Assembly: GCA_963922875.1 (NCBI GenBank)
Contig: CAWUJH010000010.1
Location: 1 to 64,000 of the forward strand
Source: Ketobacter sp963922875
GTDB taxonomy: Bacteria; Pseudomonadota; Gammaproteobacteria; Pseudomonadales; Ketobacteraceae
Length of the DNA stretch: 64,000 bases
Direction: 5' to 3'
Of the stretch, positions 17,238-27,400 are shown piece after piece. Both the position numbers and the translations under genes were made by a program. Position 1 is the first letter of the stretch, and every line of letters begins with the position of its first letter. The notes under the pieces were generated by a model. That model searched no databases. It had not been told where the DNA came from and saw only the letters and a list, made by a program, of their open reading frames with translations.

Positions 17238-18514
17238 AAATTGCAATTATTGGCGCTGGCGTTTCAGGTCTCGCTGCCGGACATTATTTATCAAATCAGA
17301 TGGACAGCGGGCATCACCGCCACGCTTTAACTATTTTTGAAGCCAATTCCTATGCCGGTGGCCACACCGACACCCACGAGTTTGAGATTGAAGGAAAATC
17401 CATTCGAGTGGACTCGGGTTTTATTGTCTTTAACGAAGATAACTATCCTAATTTTACGGCTTTACTGAAATCGCTGGGTGTAGCTTGGCAAAATAGCGAT
17501 ATGAGTTTCAGCGCTGTCAATGAAGCTAGCGGCTTTTGCTACGGAGCCGATGGCTTCAAGCGCCTGTTCGCCCAAAAACGGAATTTGATTAATCCACAAT
17601 TTTACCGAATGCTTTGGGATTTAATCCGCTTCTATCGCCAGGCACCAAAACAACTAGCCAACCAAACCACCTCAATAACCCTCGGTGAATACTTGGCGCA
17701 GCAGGGTTATAGCCGCTGTTTCATTGACAATCACATTATTCCCATGGCTTGCGCTCTTTGGTCTGGTCCCGCAGCAACCATCGAACAATTCCCATTAAAT
17801 TATTTTTTATCCTTTATGAACAATCATCGCATGTTGCAGATTTTTGATCGCCCGCAATGGAAAACCGTTAGCGGTGGCTCCAATCGTTATGTGGATGAAA
17901 TCGTTAATGAATTAAACGGCACTTTACGGCTTAATAGCCCCGTAAAATCCGTGAAGCGCAGCGCGAACCAAGTGACCATTAGCACCGAAGCCTACGGAGA
18001 TGAAATCTTTGACACGGTAATTTTTGCTTGCCACAGCGATCAAGCCCTCCGACTACTGCAAGATGCCACTACGGCTGAACAGGAAATATTGGGTGCCATC
18101 GAGTATCAAAGTAACCACGTTGTGGTCCATACCGACAACCGATTCCTCCCCCCCTTGCGAGCCGCCTGGGCAAGCTGGAATGCCAGAATTCCAGCCACCG
18201 AGCAACACCAGTGTAGCGTCAGCTATTGGATGAATTTATTACAACAGCTGCCAGTGAAAACACCCATCATTGTAACCCTCAACCCAAAGGCAACCGCCTG
18301 CGGCGCAGTCGCTGCAGATAGGGTATTGGCAGAGCGCCATTACAGCCATCCTATCTACACTCAAGCTACGCTAAATGCCCAACGTAAAAAGGATGAGATA
18401 AACGGCCGTAACAATACCTATTTCGTCGGCGCCTACTGGGGTTGGGGATTTCATGAAGATGGTGTTCGAAGTGCCGTAGAGGTGGCTCAAATGATTGATG
18501 GTTCATCATGCTGA
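17234..18514 (+). CDS. FAD-dependent amine-oxidase-like oxidoreductase
   Basis: A 426-residue flavoprotein beginning with the dinucleotide-binding motif IGAGVSGLAAGHYL, followed by FEANSYAGGHTDTHEF and VDSGFIVFNEDNYPN. The C-terminus carries the FAD-closing segment YFVGAYWGWGFHEDGVRSAVEVA. It belongs to the NAD(P)-binding flavin amine oxidase-like group that recurs in lipid loci with DUF1365 and CFA synthase. The start is GTG, overlapping the desaturase stop, and the end overlaps DUF1365 by seven bases. A role in oxidising or desaturating an acyl chain fits the context, as in furan fatty-acid synthesis in Rhodobacter, but the precise reaction is unknown. Confidence 0.85.
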   Translation: MKIAIIGAGVSGLAAGHYLSNQMDSGHHRHALTIFEANSYAGGHTDTHEFEIEGKSIRVDSGFIVFNEDNYPNFTALLKSLGVAWQNSDMSFSAVNEASGFCYGADGFKRLFAQKRNLINPQFYRMLWDLIRFYRQAPKQLANQTTSITLGEYLAQQGYSRCFIDNHIIPMACALWSGPAATIEQFPLNYFLSFMNNHRMLQIFDRPQWKTVSGGSNRYVDEIVNELNGTLRLNSPVKSVKRSANQVTISTEAYGDEIFDTVIFACHSDQALRLLQDATTAEQEILGAIEYQSNHVVVHTDNRFLPPLRAAWASWNARIPATEQHQCSVSYWMNLLQQLPVKTPIIVTLNPKATACGAVAADRVLAERHYSHPIYTQATLNAQRKKDEINGRNNTYFVGAYWGWGFHEDGVRSAVEVAQMIDGSSC

Positions 18515-19329
18515 CAAATTCTGCATTGTGCGAAGGTCATGTAACTCATCACCGCCACCAACCCACGGCGCATAGCCTGCGCCGCAACTTATCTATGGTA
18601 CTGCTTGACCTGGCGGAAATCGACCAGCTCAACCAGCTTTACGGGTGGTCCACATCAAAACCCGCGTTGATGCGCTTTAAACGCAGCGACTACCTTGATC
18701 CCCACATTAATTGTCTTACTGATGCCGTTCACCAACGGCTAAATGCCGCCGGAATAACACCAGATACCCAGGGTTCAATTAAACTTCTCAGTCAGTTGCG
18801 CAGCTGGGGCTTTAGCTTTAATCCGGTTTCGTTTTATTTCTGTTTCAATGACAGCAACGCGCTTTACGCCATTATTGCGGAAATCACCAATACCCCTTGG
18901 CAGCAGCGTCACGCTTATGTTTTGGCTATAGACTCCGAGACTACCCATCACAGTCATCAGTTTACGTTCGAGAAACGTTTTCATGTCTCGCCTTTTATGC
19001 CAATGGGCTTAGATTACGACTGGAAATTTAGTTTCGATAGCCACGCTATACATATCAATATGAAACTGAAACAAGAAAGCCGAGTGATTTTCAATGCTAA
19101 CTTGTCCTTGACTCAGCAGCCACTTACGCAACGGGCCGCCTTTAAGGCTTGGGCAAAGTACCCTGCTCAAAGCGCTACAACCCTGTTTTCTATTTATTGG
19201 AATGCCTTACGATTGTGGTTAAAAGGGACACCAACTTACACCCACCCGGACACCATTCCAGGCAAGCAAAAACCTATTAGCTCAGCATTATCTATAAAGG
19301 AGATCAATCATGATTCTAGAAAACACTAA
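18508..19329 (+). CDS. DUF1365 family protein
   Basis: A 273-residue protein with the DUF1365 signatures GHVTHHRHQPTAHSLRRNL near the start, LRSWGFSFNPVSFYFCF in the middle and the block KRFHVSPFMPMGLDYDWKF. Its function is not established, but it nearly always travels with the preceding FAD oxidoreductase and a CFA synthase, so it probably acts on the same lipid. It overlaps both neighbours: ATG at 18508 within the previous gene, and its last 20 bases cover the start of the CFA gene and its AAGGAG ribosome site. Confidence 0.85.
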   Translation: MLTNSALCEGHVTHHRHQPTAHSLRRNLSMVLLDLAEIDQLNQLYGWSTSKPALMRFKRSDYLDPHINCLTDAVHQRLNAAGITPDTQGSIKLLSQLRSWGFSFNPVSFYFCFNDSNALYAIIAEITNTPWQQRHAYVLAIDSETTHHSHQFTFEKRFHVSPFMPMGLDYDWKFSFDSHAIHINMKLKQESRVIFNANLSLTQQPLTQRAAFKAWAKYPAQSATTLFSIYWNALRLWLKGTPTYTHPDTIPGKQKPISSALSIKEINHDSRKH

Positions 19330-20557
19330 CAACTCAATAGTGATTTCTGAGCAATGGGCGCAAAAATTTTTCCTAAAGTTGTGCGCACAATTACAACATG
19401 GTGAGTTGATTCTGCAGGTCGGTGATGAAATCTACAATCTTGGTCAAGCTGCTGATGACGGCTTCAAGGTACGAGTAAACGTTACCCATAGAAAAACCTT
19501 TTGGATGCTAATGACCATGGGCAGCAACGGTGCCGCCGAAGCTTATATGAATGGCTTCTGGGAAACCGACAACTTAACCGGTTTAATACAACTTATCTTG
19601 CGTAACCAAAAACAAATGGACGCCATGGAATCAGGTTTTGCCAGCGTTGCGGCCTTTATTGCAAAAATTTGGCATTACTTTAACAGGAATACCAAATCAG
19701 GATCAAAAAAGAATATCGCTGCTCATTATGATCTAGGCAATGATTTTTTTAAATTGTTTCTTGATCAAAATCTGATGTACTCATCCGCTATTTACCCCAC
19801 TGAAAAAGAAGACCTGGAAACCGCCTCTCAAATAAAACTACGCACAATCTGCGAAAAACTTGAGTTGCAACCGGGCGATCATTTATTGGAGATCGGCAGC
19901 GGCTGGGGCGGCATGGCCGTTTATGCTGCTCAGCATTATGGCTGTGAAGTCACCACCACAACCATTTCAAAAGAACAATTCGATGCCACAGTGGCACGGG
20001 TAAAGGCCAATAGGCTCGAGCACAAAATTACCGTTTTGCAAAAGGATTATCGAGATTTGACCGGTAAATTCGACAAACTGGTCTCTATTGAAATGGTAGA
20101 AGCTGTAGGACATCAGTTTCTGGAGAATTATTTTCAGCAAATTCAGCAGCGTTTAAAACCGAATGGATTAGCCGTTATCCAAGCCATCACCATTGAAGAC
20201 TCTCGCTATGAACAAGCGCTGAAAACGGTGGATTTTATTAAGCGTTACATATTTCCTGGCAGCTTTATACCCTGCGTCAGTGTGCTTACAAAAACGGCAG
20301 CCGCATCTAACTTACGTCTATTTAATCTGGAAGACATTGGACCCAGCTATGCGTTAACACTGCGCCATTGGTCTGCGCGCTTTCACGCACAACTACCGGC
20401 AGTAAAGCAACAAGGTTTCGATGACCGTTTTATTCGCATGTGGGATTTCTATCTTAGCTACTGCGAAGGTGGTTTTCTAGAACGCTCCATCAGCGTTGTA
20501 CAAATGACTCTAGTGCAACCGAACAACCGTTGTCGCCAGTGGCTTAAGCTGAGTTAA
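19310..20557 (+). CDS. cfa: Cyclopropane-fatty-acyl-phospholipid synthase
   Basis: A 415-residue enzyme that adds a methylene group from S-adenosylmethionine across acyl-chain double bonds in membrane phospholipids. Residues 1-130 form the lipid-binding N-terminal domain. The SAM domain carries AHYDLGNDFFKLFLDQNLMYSSAIY, then LEIGSGWGGMAVYAA (about residues 192-206) and the conserved SIEMVEAVGH. The end, RMWDFYLSYCEGGFLERSISVVQ, is typical. Length fits the family. AAGGAGAT precedes the ATG. It lies between DUF1365 and DUF1295 in the lipid operon, and its likely substrate is made by the desaturase at 16284-17237. Confidence 0.92.
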   Translation: MILENTNNSIVISEQWAQKFFLKLCAQLQHGELILQVGDEIYNLGQAADDGFKVRVNVTHRKTFWMLMTMGSNGAAEAYMNGFWETDNLTGLIQLILRNQKQMDAMESGFASVAAFIAKIWHYFNRNTKSGSKKNIAAHYDLGNDFFKLFLDQNLMYSSAIYPTEKEDLETASQIKLRTICEKLELQPGDHLLEIGSGWGGMAVYAAQHYGCEVTTTTISKEQFDATVARVKANRLEHKITVLQKDYRDLTGKFDKLVSIEMVEAVGHQFLENYFQQIQQRLKPNGLAVIQAITIEDSRYEQALKTVDFIKRYIFPGSFIPCVSVLTKTAAASNLRLFNLEDIGPSYALTLRHWSARFHAQLPAVKQQGFDDRFIRMWDFYLSYCEGGFLERSISVVQMTLVQPNNRCRQWLKLS

Positions 20558-20565
20558 TCGCCAAA

Positions 20566-21339
20566 ATGTCAGATTTAATCCTGCTATTAATCGTTACCGT
20601 ACCCATTTTTATAATGGGATGGTGGCGCCAGCTAAAAACTCATAATGCCGGCTGGGTCGATGTATTATGGGCTTTCAGTGTTGCTGGCGGCGGCATATTC
20701 TATGCTACAACTGGCACTGGCGAACTGAAACTGCGAATTGTGGTGGGATTGATGTACGCTCTATGGTTTTTGCGCCTTGGTGTGCACCTGTTCAAGCGTA
20801 TACGTCAGGACTCCACAGAAGATGGACGTTATCGCTATATGCGCCAATGGGCCGCAGATAAAGCGCCTTTAATTTTCTTCGTATTTTATCTTGTACAGGC
20901 CAGTTGGGTTTGGCTATTCACCTTACCGGCTTGGCTGCTGTCACAAGGTCAATGGCCTGGAGTATGGGCCACCATTCTGGCAATACTTATTGCATTGTGT
21001 GCCTTTGCGGGAGAAGCCCTTGCGGACCGCCAGTTGCAACGATTTAAGCAGCACAACGATAATCATCAGGCCGTCTGCCAAAAAGGCTTATGGCGTTATA
21101 GTCGCCACCCCAATTACTTTTTTGAATGGTGTCATTGGTTTTCCTACCCCATCTTAGCGTTAAACACACCTTATGGCGGTTGGCTTTGGTCCGCGCCTGT
21201 CGTTATGTTTTTGTTTCTCTATTTTTTCACTGGTATTCCTTTCACGGAGCAGCAGGCATTGCGCCGCCGAGGAGAAAATTATCGTCGGTACCAGAAAACC
21301 ACGTCCATGTTCTTTCCATGGCCACCGAAACAACCCTAG
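20566..21339 (+). CDS. DUF1295 (steroid 5-alpha-reductase-like) membrane protein
   Basis: A 257-residue protein with about seven membrane helices. The C-terminal half holds the DUF1295/ICMT-like signature YSRHPNYFFEWCHWFSY and the closing RRRGENYRRYQKTTSMFFPWPP. Relatives include NADPH-dependent reductases and methyltransferases of hydrophobic substrates. It begins eight bases after the CFA stop, and its position between two CFA-type methyltransferases suggests it reduces or modifies the same acyl chain in the membrane. The specific reaction is not known. Confidence 0.85.
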   Translation: MSDLILLLIVTVPIFIMGWWRQLKTHNAGWVDVLWAFSVAGGGIFYATTGTGELKLRIVVGLMYALWFLRLGVHLFKRIRQDSTEDGRYRYMRQWAADKAPLIFFVFYLVQASWVWLFTLPAWLLSQGQWPGVWATILAILIALCAFAGEALADRQLQRFKQHNDNHQAVCQKGLWRYSRHPNYFFEWCHWFSYPILALNTPYGGWLWSAPVVMFLFLYFFTGIPFTEQQALRRRGENYRRYQKTTSMFFPWPPKQP

Positions 21340-21370
21340 CAGCATATTTATTTAGAATTAGGAGCAATCT

Positions 21371-22402
21371 ATGAACATGATCGAATTCGCCGAAAAAGGT
21401 TGGGTCCCGGATTCACTTATTCGTTTTGGTATTCGCCGCCTTTGCGCAGAGCGACTGCGTGAAGAACAGATGCAATTAGTGGAGAGCAACGGTAAAAGCT
21501 ATGAACATCGCATGGAGCTGTTGAAAGAGAGCCCCATCGCCATAGAAACCGATGCGGCCAACGCTCAACACTACGAAGTACCTTCTGCGTTCTACGAACT
21601 GGTACTGGGTTCCCATTTGAAATACAGCAGCTGTTATTGGGACACGAGTACGAAGACGCTGGATGATGCAGAGAGTGCCATGTTATCGCTCTATTGTGAA
21701 CGAGCACAAATCAAAGATGGTCAGAGAATACTTGAATTAGGTTGTGGCTGGGGCTCACTCACCCTATGGCTCGCAAAGCAATACCCCAACGCTCATATTA
21801 CCGGGGTATCAAATTCCCGCAGCCAAAGACAGCATATCGAAAAGCTCGCCAAAAACCGGGGGTTATCCAATATTGAAATCATAACCTGTGATGTGAACCA
21901 TCTACACCTGGATCAACAATTTGATCGGGTAGTTTCGATTGAGATGTTTGAGCACGTTAGGAACTATCAACAATTGCTAAAGAAAATCAGTCACTGGCTG
22001 ACCAGTGATGGTAAGCTTTTTGTTCACATTTTTTGTCATCGCCAACTCTTATATCCGTTTGAAACCGAAGGTGACAGCAACTGGATGGGCAAATACTTCT
22101 TTACAGGTGGCCTAATGCCTTCAGCCAGCACCCTCGGCTTCTTTCAGGAAGACTTAACGCTGGAGAATCAATGGACTCTGCCGGGTATTCATTATCAAAA
22201 AACAGCCCAAGCCTGGCTTGACAACACCGACCAGCACAAGGTGGCCATCCGTGCAATTTTTGCTGATACCTATGGAGAGCAAAATGCCGATCGCTGGGTT
22301 CAACGCTGGCGTATGTTCTTTATGTCATGCGCTGAGCTATTCGGCTATCATGAGGGTAAAGAGTGGCAGGTTTGCCACTATCGTTTCACCAAGCGACAAT
22401 AG
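21371..22402 (+). CDS. CFA-like SAM methyltransferase of the coclaurine N-methyltransferase-like branch
   Basis: A 343-residue methyltransferase. HYEVPSAFYELVLGSHLKYSSCYW is the CFA-like acceptor loop, and LELGCGWGSLTLWLAKQYP binds S-adenosylmethionine. From GVSNSRSQRQHIE onward, with IEMFEHVRNYQ, HIFCHR and FQEDLTLENQWTLPGIHY, it resembles plant coclaurine N-methyltransferase and bacterial relatives more than classical CFA synthase. It lacks the long lipid-binding N-terminal domain. It follows DUF1295 by 31 bases and its stop touches the kinase start. A methyl transfer to an acyl chain, as in methylated furan or branched fatty acids, is plausible; a small amine substrate cannot be excluded. 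Confidence 0.82.
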   Translation: MNMIEFAEKGWVPDSLIRFGIRRLCAERLREEQMQLVESNGKSYEHRMELLKESPIAIETDAANAQHYEVPSAFYELVLGSHLKYSSCYWDTSTKTLDDAESAMLSLYCERAQIKDGQRILELGCGWGSLTLWLAKQYPNAHITGVSNSRSQRQHIEKLAKNRGLSNIEIITCDVNHLHLDQQFDRVVSIEMFEHVRNYQQLLKKISHWLTSDGKLFVHIFCHRQLLYPFETEGDSNWMGKYFFTGGLMPSASTLGFFQEDLTLENQWTLPGIHYQKTAQAWLDNTDQHKVAIRAIFADTYGEQNADRWVQRWRMFFMSCAELFGYHEGKEWQVCHYRFTKRQ

Positions 22403-23716
22403 ATGAAACTAACGAGCAATAGTAGAGCCATGCAGCAAAACTCACCCAAAAAAGGGATTCAGTCCCGCTTAATCCGGGTTTTTACTGTGCAAGCTGCATT
22501 GGTGAGTCTGGCCACTGCACTTGGTGTCTTTGCCGCCTACAAAATCGTTGAAGATGTGCTGGTGAAAGAGGCGCTCGACAGTGAGGCCCAACATTACTTA
22601 AAGCTTGTGGAAGAGAACGGAGATTTTCCTCTACCCAACACCCAAAACATGAGGGGTTTTCGGGCCTCACTGAACAACTTGCAATCATTGCCAGCGGAAC
22701 TCCAATCCATAAAACCAGGTTTTGGTCGCCATAGTTTTGAAGGGGCTGAACCACTTATTTTGGTTACTGAGCAAAATGGGGAACGTCTGTATTTGCTATT
22801 CAAAGAAGAACAGGTTTCCCGCTTAGCGATTTTTTTTGGAGTAGCTCCTCTCACCGTCGTACTCATTATTATCTATTTGGCATCCTGGTTTACTTTCCGG
22901 CAGTCACAACGGGTTATTTCTCCTGTGGTGCAATTAGCCAAAGCCGTTGAGAACGTTCAAGTCACCGACAGCGAAGCGCTTAGCAAAGCCACAGCTCCTT
23001 TTCACAGTATAGATAGCGATATTGATACACTCGCCACTGCAATTGAGCATTTTGCTTTTCGCCAACAAAATTTTGTGGAACGGGAACGCAGTTTTACTCG
23101 CGATGCCTCCCATGAACTAAGAACGCCATTAGCCGTTTTGAAAGGCTCGGTGGATGTGCTGGAACAAATGGAAACTCTATCTGAAAAAGGTGACACAGTT
23201 CTGAGCAGAATGCGCCAAACCGTCAGTGAAATGGAAAGTCTCATCACAACCCTGCTGTTATTAGCGAGAGAAGAAATAACTCAACTATCAGTGGAAGATA
23301 TCCATCTAAACAACTTTGTCCCGCCGTTAATCAACTCTTTGCAATCGGCCTTATCAATCACGCCAAATCAAATTGTGATACGTAATTTTGCTGATCTACA
23401 ATTACAGGCCCCCAGCAAAGTCCTGACTATTTTACTCTCCAACCTGATCAAAAATGCCATCATTCACGGCCAAGGTTCTCAAGTAGTGATCGCCATTGAT
23501 CAGTCTTCCATTTCAATTACCGATCAAGGTCCGGGCATGGATGCCGAAGTAATCGAAAAAGCGTTTCAACCTTTTTATCGTGGCAGTCATAACAACCAGG
23601 GGCATGGCTTGGGATTATCCATTGTGAAACGATTATGCGATCGCTTTCATTGGCAAATTAGTGTCTCAAGTCACGAAGGCAAAGGCACCAAGGTACGTAT
23701 TTCTTTCGACAGCTAG
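22403..23716 (+). CDS. Sensor histidine kinase
   Basis: A 437-residue membrane sensor. Two membrane helices (about residues 29-52 and 140-162) bracket a short periplasmic domain of roughly 90 residues. The H box is DASHELRTPLAVLKG (His about 236). The catalytic domain has the N box LIKNAIIHG, the G1 box DQGPGM and GHGLGLSIVKR. It begins directly after the methyltransferase stop, so it is the last gene of the lipid operon. Its stop overlaps, on opposite strands, the stop of the response regulator at 23713-24411. The periplasmic domain shows no known ligand motif. Confidence 0.9.
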   Translation: MKLTSNSRAMQQNSPKKGIQSRLIRVFTVQAALVSLATALGVFAAYKIVEDVLVKEALDSEAQHYLKLVEENGDFPLPNTQNMRGFRASLNNLQSLPAELQSIKPGFGRHSFEGAEPLILVTEQNGERLYLLFKEEQVSRLAIFFGVAPLTVVLIIIYLASWFTFRQSQRVISPVVQLAKAVENVQVTDSEALSKATAPFHSIDSDIDTLATAIEHFAFRQQNFVERERSFTRDASHELRTPLAVLKGSVDVLEQMETLSEKGDTVLSRMRQTVSEMESLITTLLLLAREEITQLSVEDIHLNNFVPPLINSLQSALSITPNQIVIRNFADLQLQAPSKVLTILLSNLIKNAIIHGQGSQVVIAIDQSSISITDQGPGMDAEVIEKAFQPFYRGSHNNQGHGLGLSIVKRLCDRFHWQISVSSHEGKGTKVRISFDS

Positions 23717-24411
23717 CTGTCATCCGCACCTACTAACTTAACACCCATACCTGGCAATGTGTGTATCATTGGATAGGAGAAAGGTTTATCAATTGCCTTT
23801 CGCAGTTGGTAAAGATGACTTCGCAGAGTATCGCTATCGGGAACAGTGTCACCCCACAATTCATGCTCCAGAGATTCTCGAGTGATTATATTGGGGCTCT
23901 CTCGCATTAGGATCTTGAGGATTTTATAACCTGTAGGCTTAAGCCGAATTTCCTGACCTTCACGGCAGACTGTTAAGGTTTTGGGGTCAAAGGTTAATTG
24001 ATCGATGGTGAGCAACTTACTGTCTAATTCGCCACGTTGACGGCGAATCAGCGCTTGTAAGCGCGCATCCAGTTCTGGTAAATCAAATGGCTTTATCAGA
24101 TAATCGTCCGCGCCTTCCTTAAACCCCCGTAGTTTATCGTCTAGCTGATCCCGCGCGGTAAGCATCAATATCGGTGTATCAATATGCGCTTCGACACGCA
24201 ATTTCTGACAAATGCTAAATCCATCAATACCTGGCAGCATCACATCCAACACAATCGCATCATAGGTATTGGTACTTGCAAGATGCAAGGCACTCAAACC
24301 GTCGGCCGCATAATCGAGTGTATAACCGGCATTTTCCAAGAACAACACCACAGTTTCCGCAAGTGGTCGATGGTCTTCTACCAGTAAAACCGTTGCGCTT
24401 GCCCCTTGCAT
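23713..24411 (-). CDS. OmpR/PhoB-type response regulator
   Basis: A 232-residue two-domain regulator. The receiver domain has VLLVEDHRPLAE and the phosphoacceptor in IVLDVMLPGIDG (Asp about 55), with LTARD and the Lys of LIKPFDLPEL. The winged-helix output domain (about 130-228) ends in HTLPGMGVKLV. It starts 12 bases after the RND pump stop on the same strand and so is probably the last gene of the efflux operon. It is tail to tail with the histidine kinase at the end of the lipid operon, its most likely partner. Confidence 0.9.
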   Translation of the reverse strand: MQGASATVLLVEDHRPLAETVVLFLENAGYTLDYAADGLSALHLASTNTYDAIVLDVMLPGIDGFSICQKLRVEAHIDTPILMLTARDQLDDKLRGFKEGADDYLIKPFDLPELDARLQALIRRQRGELDSKLLTIDQLTFDPKTLTVCREGQEIRLKPTGYKILKILMRESPNIITRESLEHELWGDTVPDSDTLRSHLYQLRKAIDKPFSYPMIHTLPGMGVKLVGADDS

Positions 24412-24423
24412 AATTCACCCGTC

Positions 24424-27400
24424 TCATGCCGCTACTATTTTCTGATCGTTCTTTAACAACAAGATACATAGACTTGGAATGGCCACCAATGTCAATAATG
24501 TACTCATTGCGAGTCCAGAGATAATAGCCGAGGCTAGTGGCGGCCACAATGTGGAATCCGAGAATACCAACGGCAAAAGCCCAAGAATGGTGGTTGCGGT
24601 GGTAAGCAAAATAGGCGCAGTCCGTTGTTCAATTGCGAATTTCACCGCTTTTTGTATTGTTTCACCCAGCGCCAGACGACCGTCAACCAGATCGATTAGA
24701 ACAATCGCATTGTTTACCACGATACCAATCAAGGCGATTACGCCCAGCAATGATTGAAAACCAAAGGGTTGATCCATTAAAAGCAAACCAGGAATGATGC
24801 CCACGGCGGCCAAGGGAATAGTGGTTAGAATAATGCCCAAGCGGCGAAACGAATTAAACTGCAGCATCATAAAAAACAACAAAACCCCAATACCCACCGG
24901 AGCCGAGGTTAAGATAGCCCGATTGGCATCACCTGACTCCTCAGACTCACCGCCCAAACTCAACGTGACAGACGCTGGTAACGGGTCTTTTTCTAAATGC
25001 GCAAAAAGCTCACTGAGAACTTGATTATAAGCAGCACCCGGTTGTAGTTCACTGTATATATTCACCGTCGGCCGACCATTATAGTGATGTATTTCAGCAG
25101 AAGACCAATGGGCTTGCAAACTAGCCACCGAGGTTAAGGGCACAACTTGCTCACCTTGATAGAGGTACAAGGAAGGGATTGATTCCAAAGCAGTAAACTC
25201 CCCTTGTGGTGAGCGCACCCGCATGGTAACGGGGTTATTGCTGTAACGATACTGCCCTGAATTAAGTCCTGTGGTTTCACTGAATACTTGACGCGTAATA
25301 TCGCTTCGGGTAATACCCAGCTCACTACCGGCATAATCGGCAATGGCTAATTTCAATTCTGGTATGCCGCTATCCATATTACTGCGCACGACTCTCGCCC
25401 CCTCGTTTTGATGCAGGACTGACATGACCGATTGCGCCGCTTTAAACAAATCATCGCCGTTATAACCTTGTAATCGAACTTCTATGGGCGCCAACATTGG
25501 CGGACCTTGGCCAAGCTTGTGAGCAACGATGGTTGCTTCTGGCATTTGCGGTTGAAAATCCTGATCAAGCCAATCGATAACCTTTTGATTATCCTGTGCA
25601 TCATAGGTATTAACCATCAAGCGTGAATAGTTGGCCGCTGACGGAGTCAGCGAAAGGTTATAGTAAAAACGAGGGCCGCTCGTACCCACTGCGCGCATGA
25701 CAGACTTTACATCGGCTCGCGCTTGTAACTGTTGTTCCAACTGCAGGCTTTTTTCCGCAGTGTAGTTCACGGGTGTCCCCACGGGAAATGTCAGATCAAC
25801 CACAATTTGATTGCGATAAGCAGACGGAAAGAATTGCTGCTTTACATAAGGCAATAACGTCGCTGTAGCCACCAAAAATAAAGCAACTACGGCTAGGGGA
25901 ATAAAGGGATGATACTGATGAATTCTGTTAACACGATTGGCAATCCAACGGCTACCTGGAACATCGCTTCTAGAATCTCTTTTTAGCCAATAAATAGCCG
26001 CCAAGGGTAGCACCATTACGGAGATTACATAGCTGACAATAAGCGCAATTACGATCATCTCTGGAATAGCGCGAGTAAAGTCCGCAGTATTGCCCTTCGA
26101 TAAAAGCAATGGAATAAATGCCGCTATGGTGGTTCCGGTAGAAGAAAAAAGTGGCATTGCCAGTTGCTTCACAGCCAAACGAGACGCTGCAACTTTCTCC
26201 ATACCTTCACGAAGATGTTTCTCAATTGACTCTACAATGACGATAGCATTGTCAATCAAAATACCCAGGGATACAACAATACCAATAATTGCAATTTGAT
26301 GAAGAATACCACCACCCAGGTTATAAATAGCCAAGGTAATCATAGCAACAATAGGAAGTACCAAAGCCACTAATAATCCCGTTCGCCAACCCAAAGCCAA
26401 CAGGACAACCGCAGCGATAACAACAGTACTTACTACGAGACTACCCTGCAAATCTTCTAATCTGGCCCTGACGAAATCAGGCTGAAAAAAAGTTTCCCGA
26501 ATATTCAATGGTGCAAAATCGGCCGCAATAGGTTTTAATTCTTCCCGCAAAGTAGCGCCAAAACCAATAATATCGGTTTGCCCTCGTACCGCGATAATCC
26601 CTAGCTGCACCGCTCGTTCACCGTTGTGAAAGACCTGGGCTACAGCGGGCATTTTTGGGAGCATTTTTACCTGGGCAACGGCACTGAGTGGAACCGTTTG
26701 ACCACGAGGTAATCGTATTGGAATAATCGCCAGTTCTTCCACTGATTGGATATCAGAAAAGGTATTGACCCGAATAAATTTCTCACCCACATTAAGTAAG
26801 CCGCCGGGGATTATTTCATTGCGTGCCTGCAGCGCCGCTACAACCTGTTGTCGATTGATCCCCAGCCTATTCAGCTCCGCACCATCTACTTCTATGATTA
26901 ACTCTTTTTCCGGCTCTCCGTAGATTTCAATACGAGAAACTCCCGGTACACTGAGCAAGCGTTGCTTAATTTGATCGGCGGCAACTTCCAAAACGATAGG
27001 ATCTTCACTGCCAGTGACACTGAGAACAACGGCGGGGATATCCATCCGTCGATCGTTTAACTCCATACTGATAGCGCCGTCTGGAAACGCTAATTCTGCT
27101 CGCGCCATAGCACGCCGCACTCGGTCCCAGGCACTGTCAGTATCGTAAATAGAATCATTTAACAAGATCGTAAATATCGCCACATTATCCCGCGATACCG
27201 AGCGAAAATAATCTATTTCTTCAACCTGCAGTAATTCCTCTTCGAGGGGTTCAACAATAAGTTTTTCAATCTGTGCCGCCGACACCCCTGGATAGACCAC
27301 TTCAATAGATCCCGGCCGATAAGGGAAGCTTGGATCTTCCTGACGCGCCATGGTGCCATACGCTGCAATACCTACTAAAATACTCAAGCCAACAAACGCT

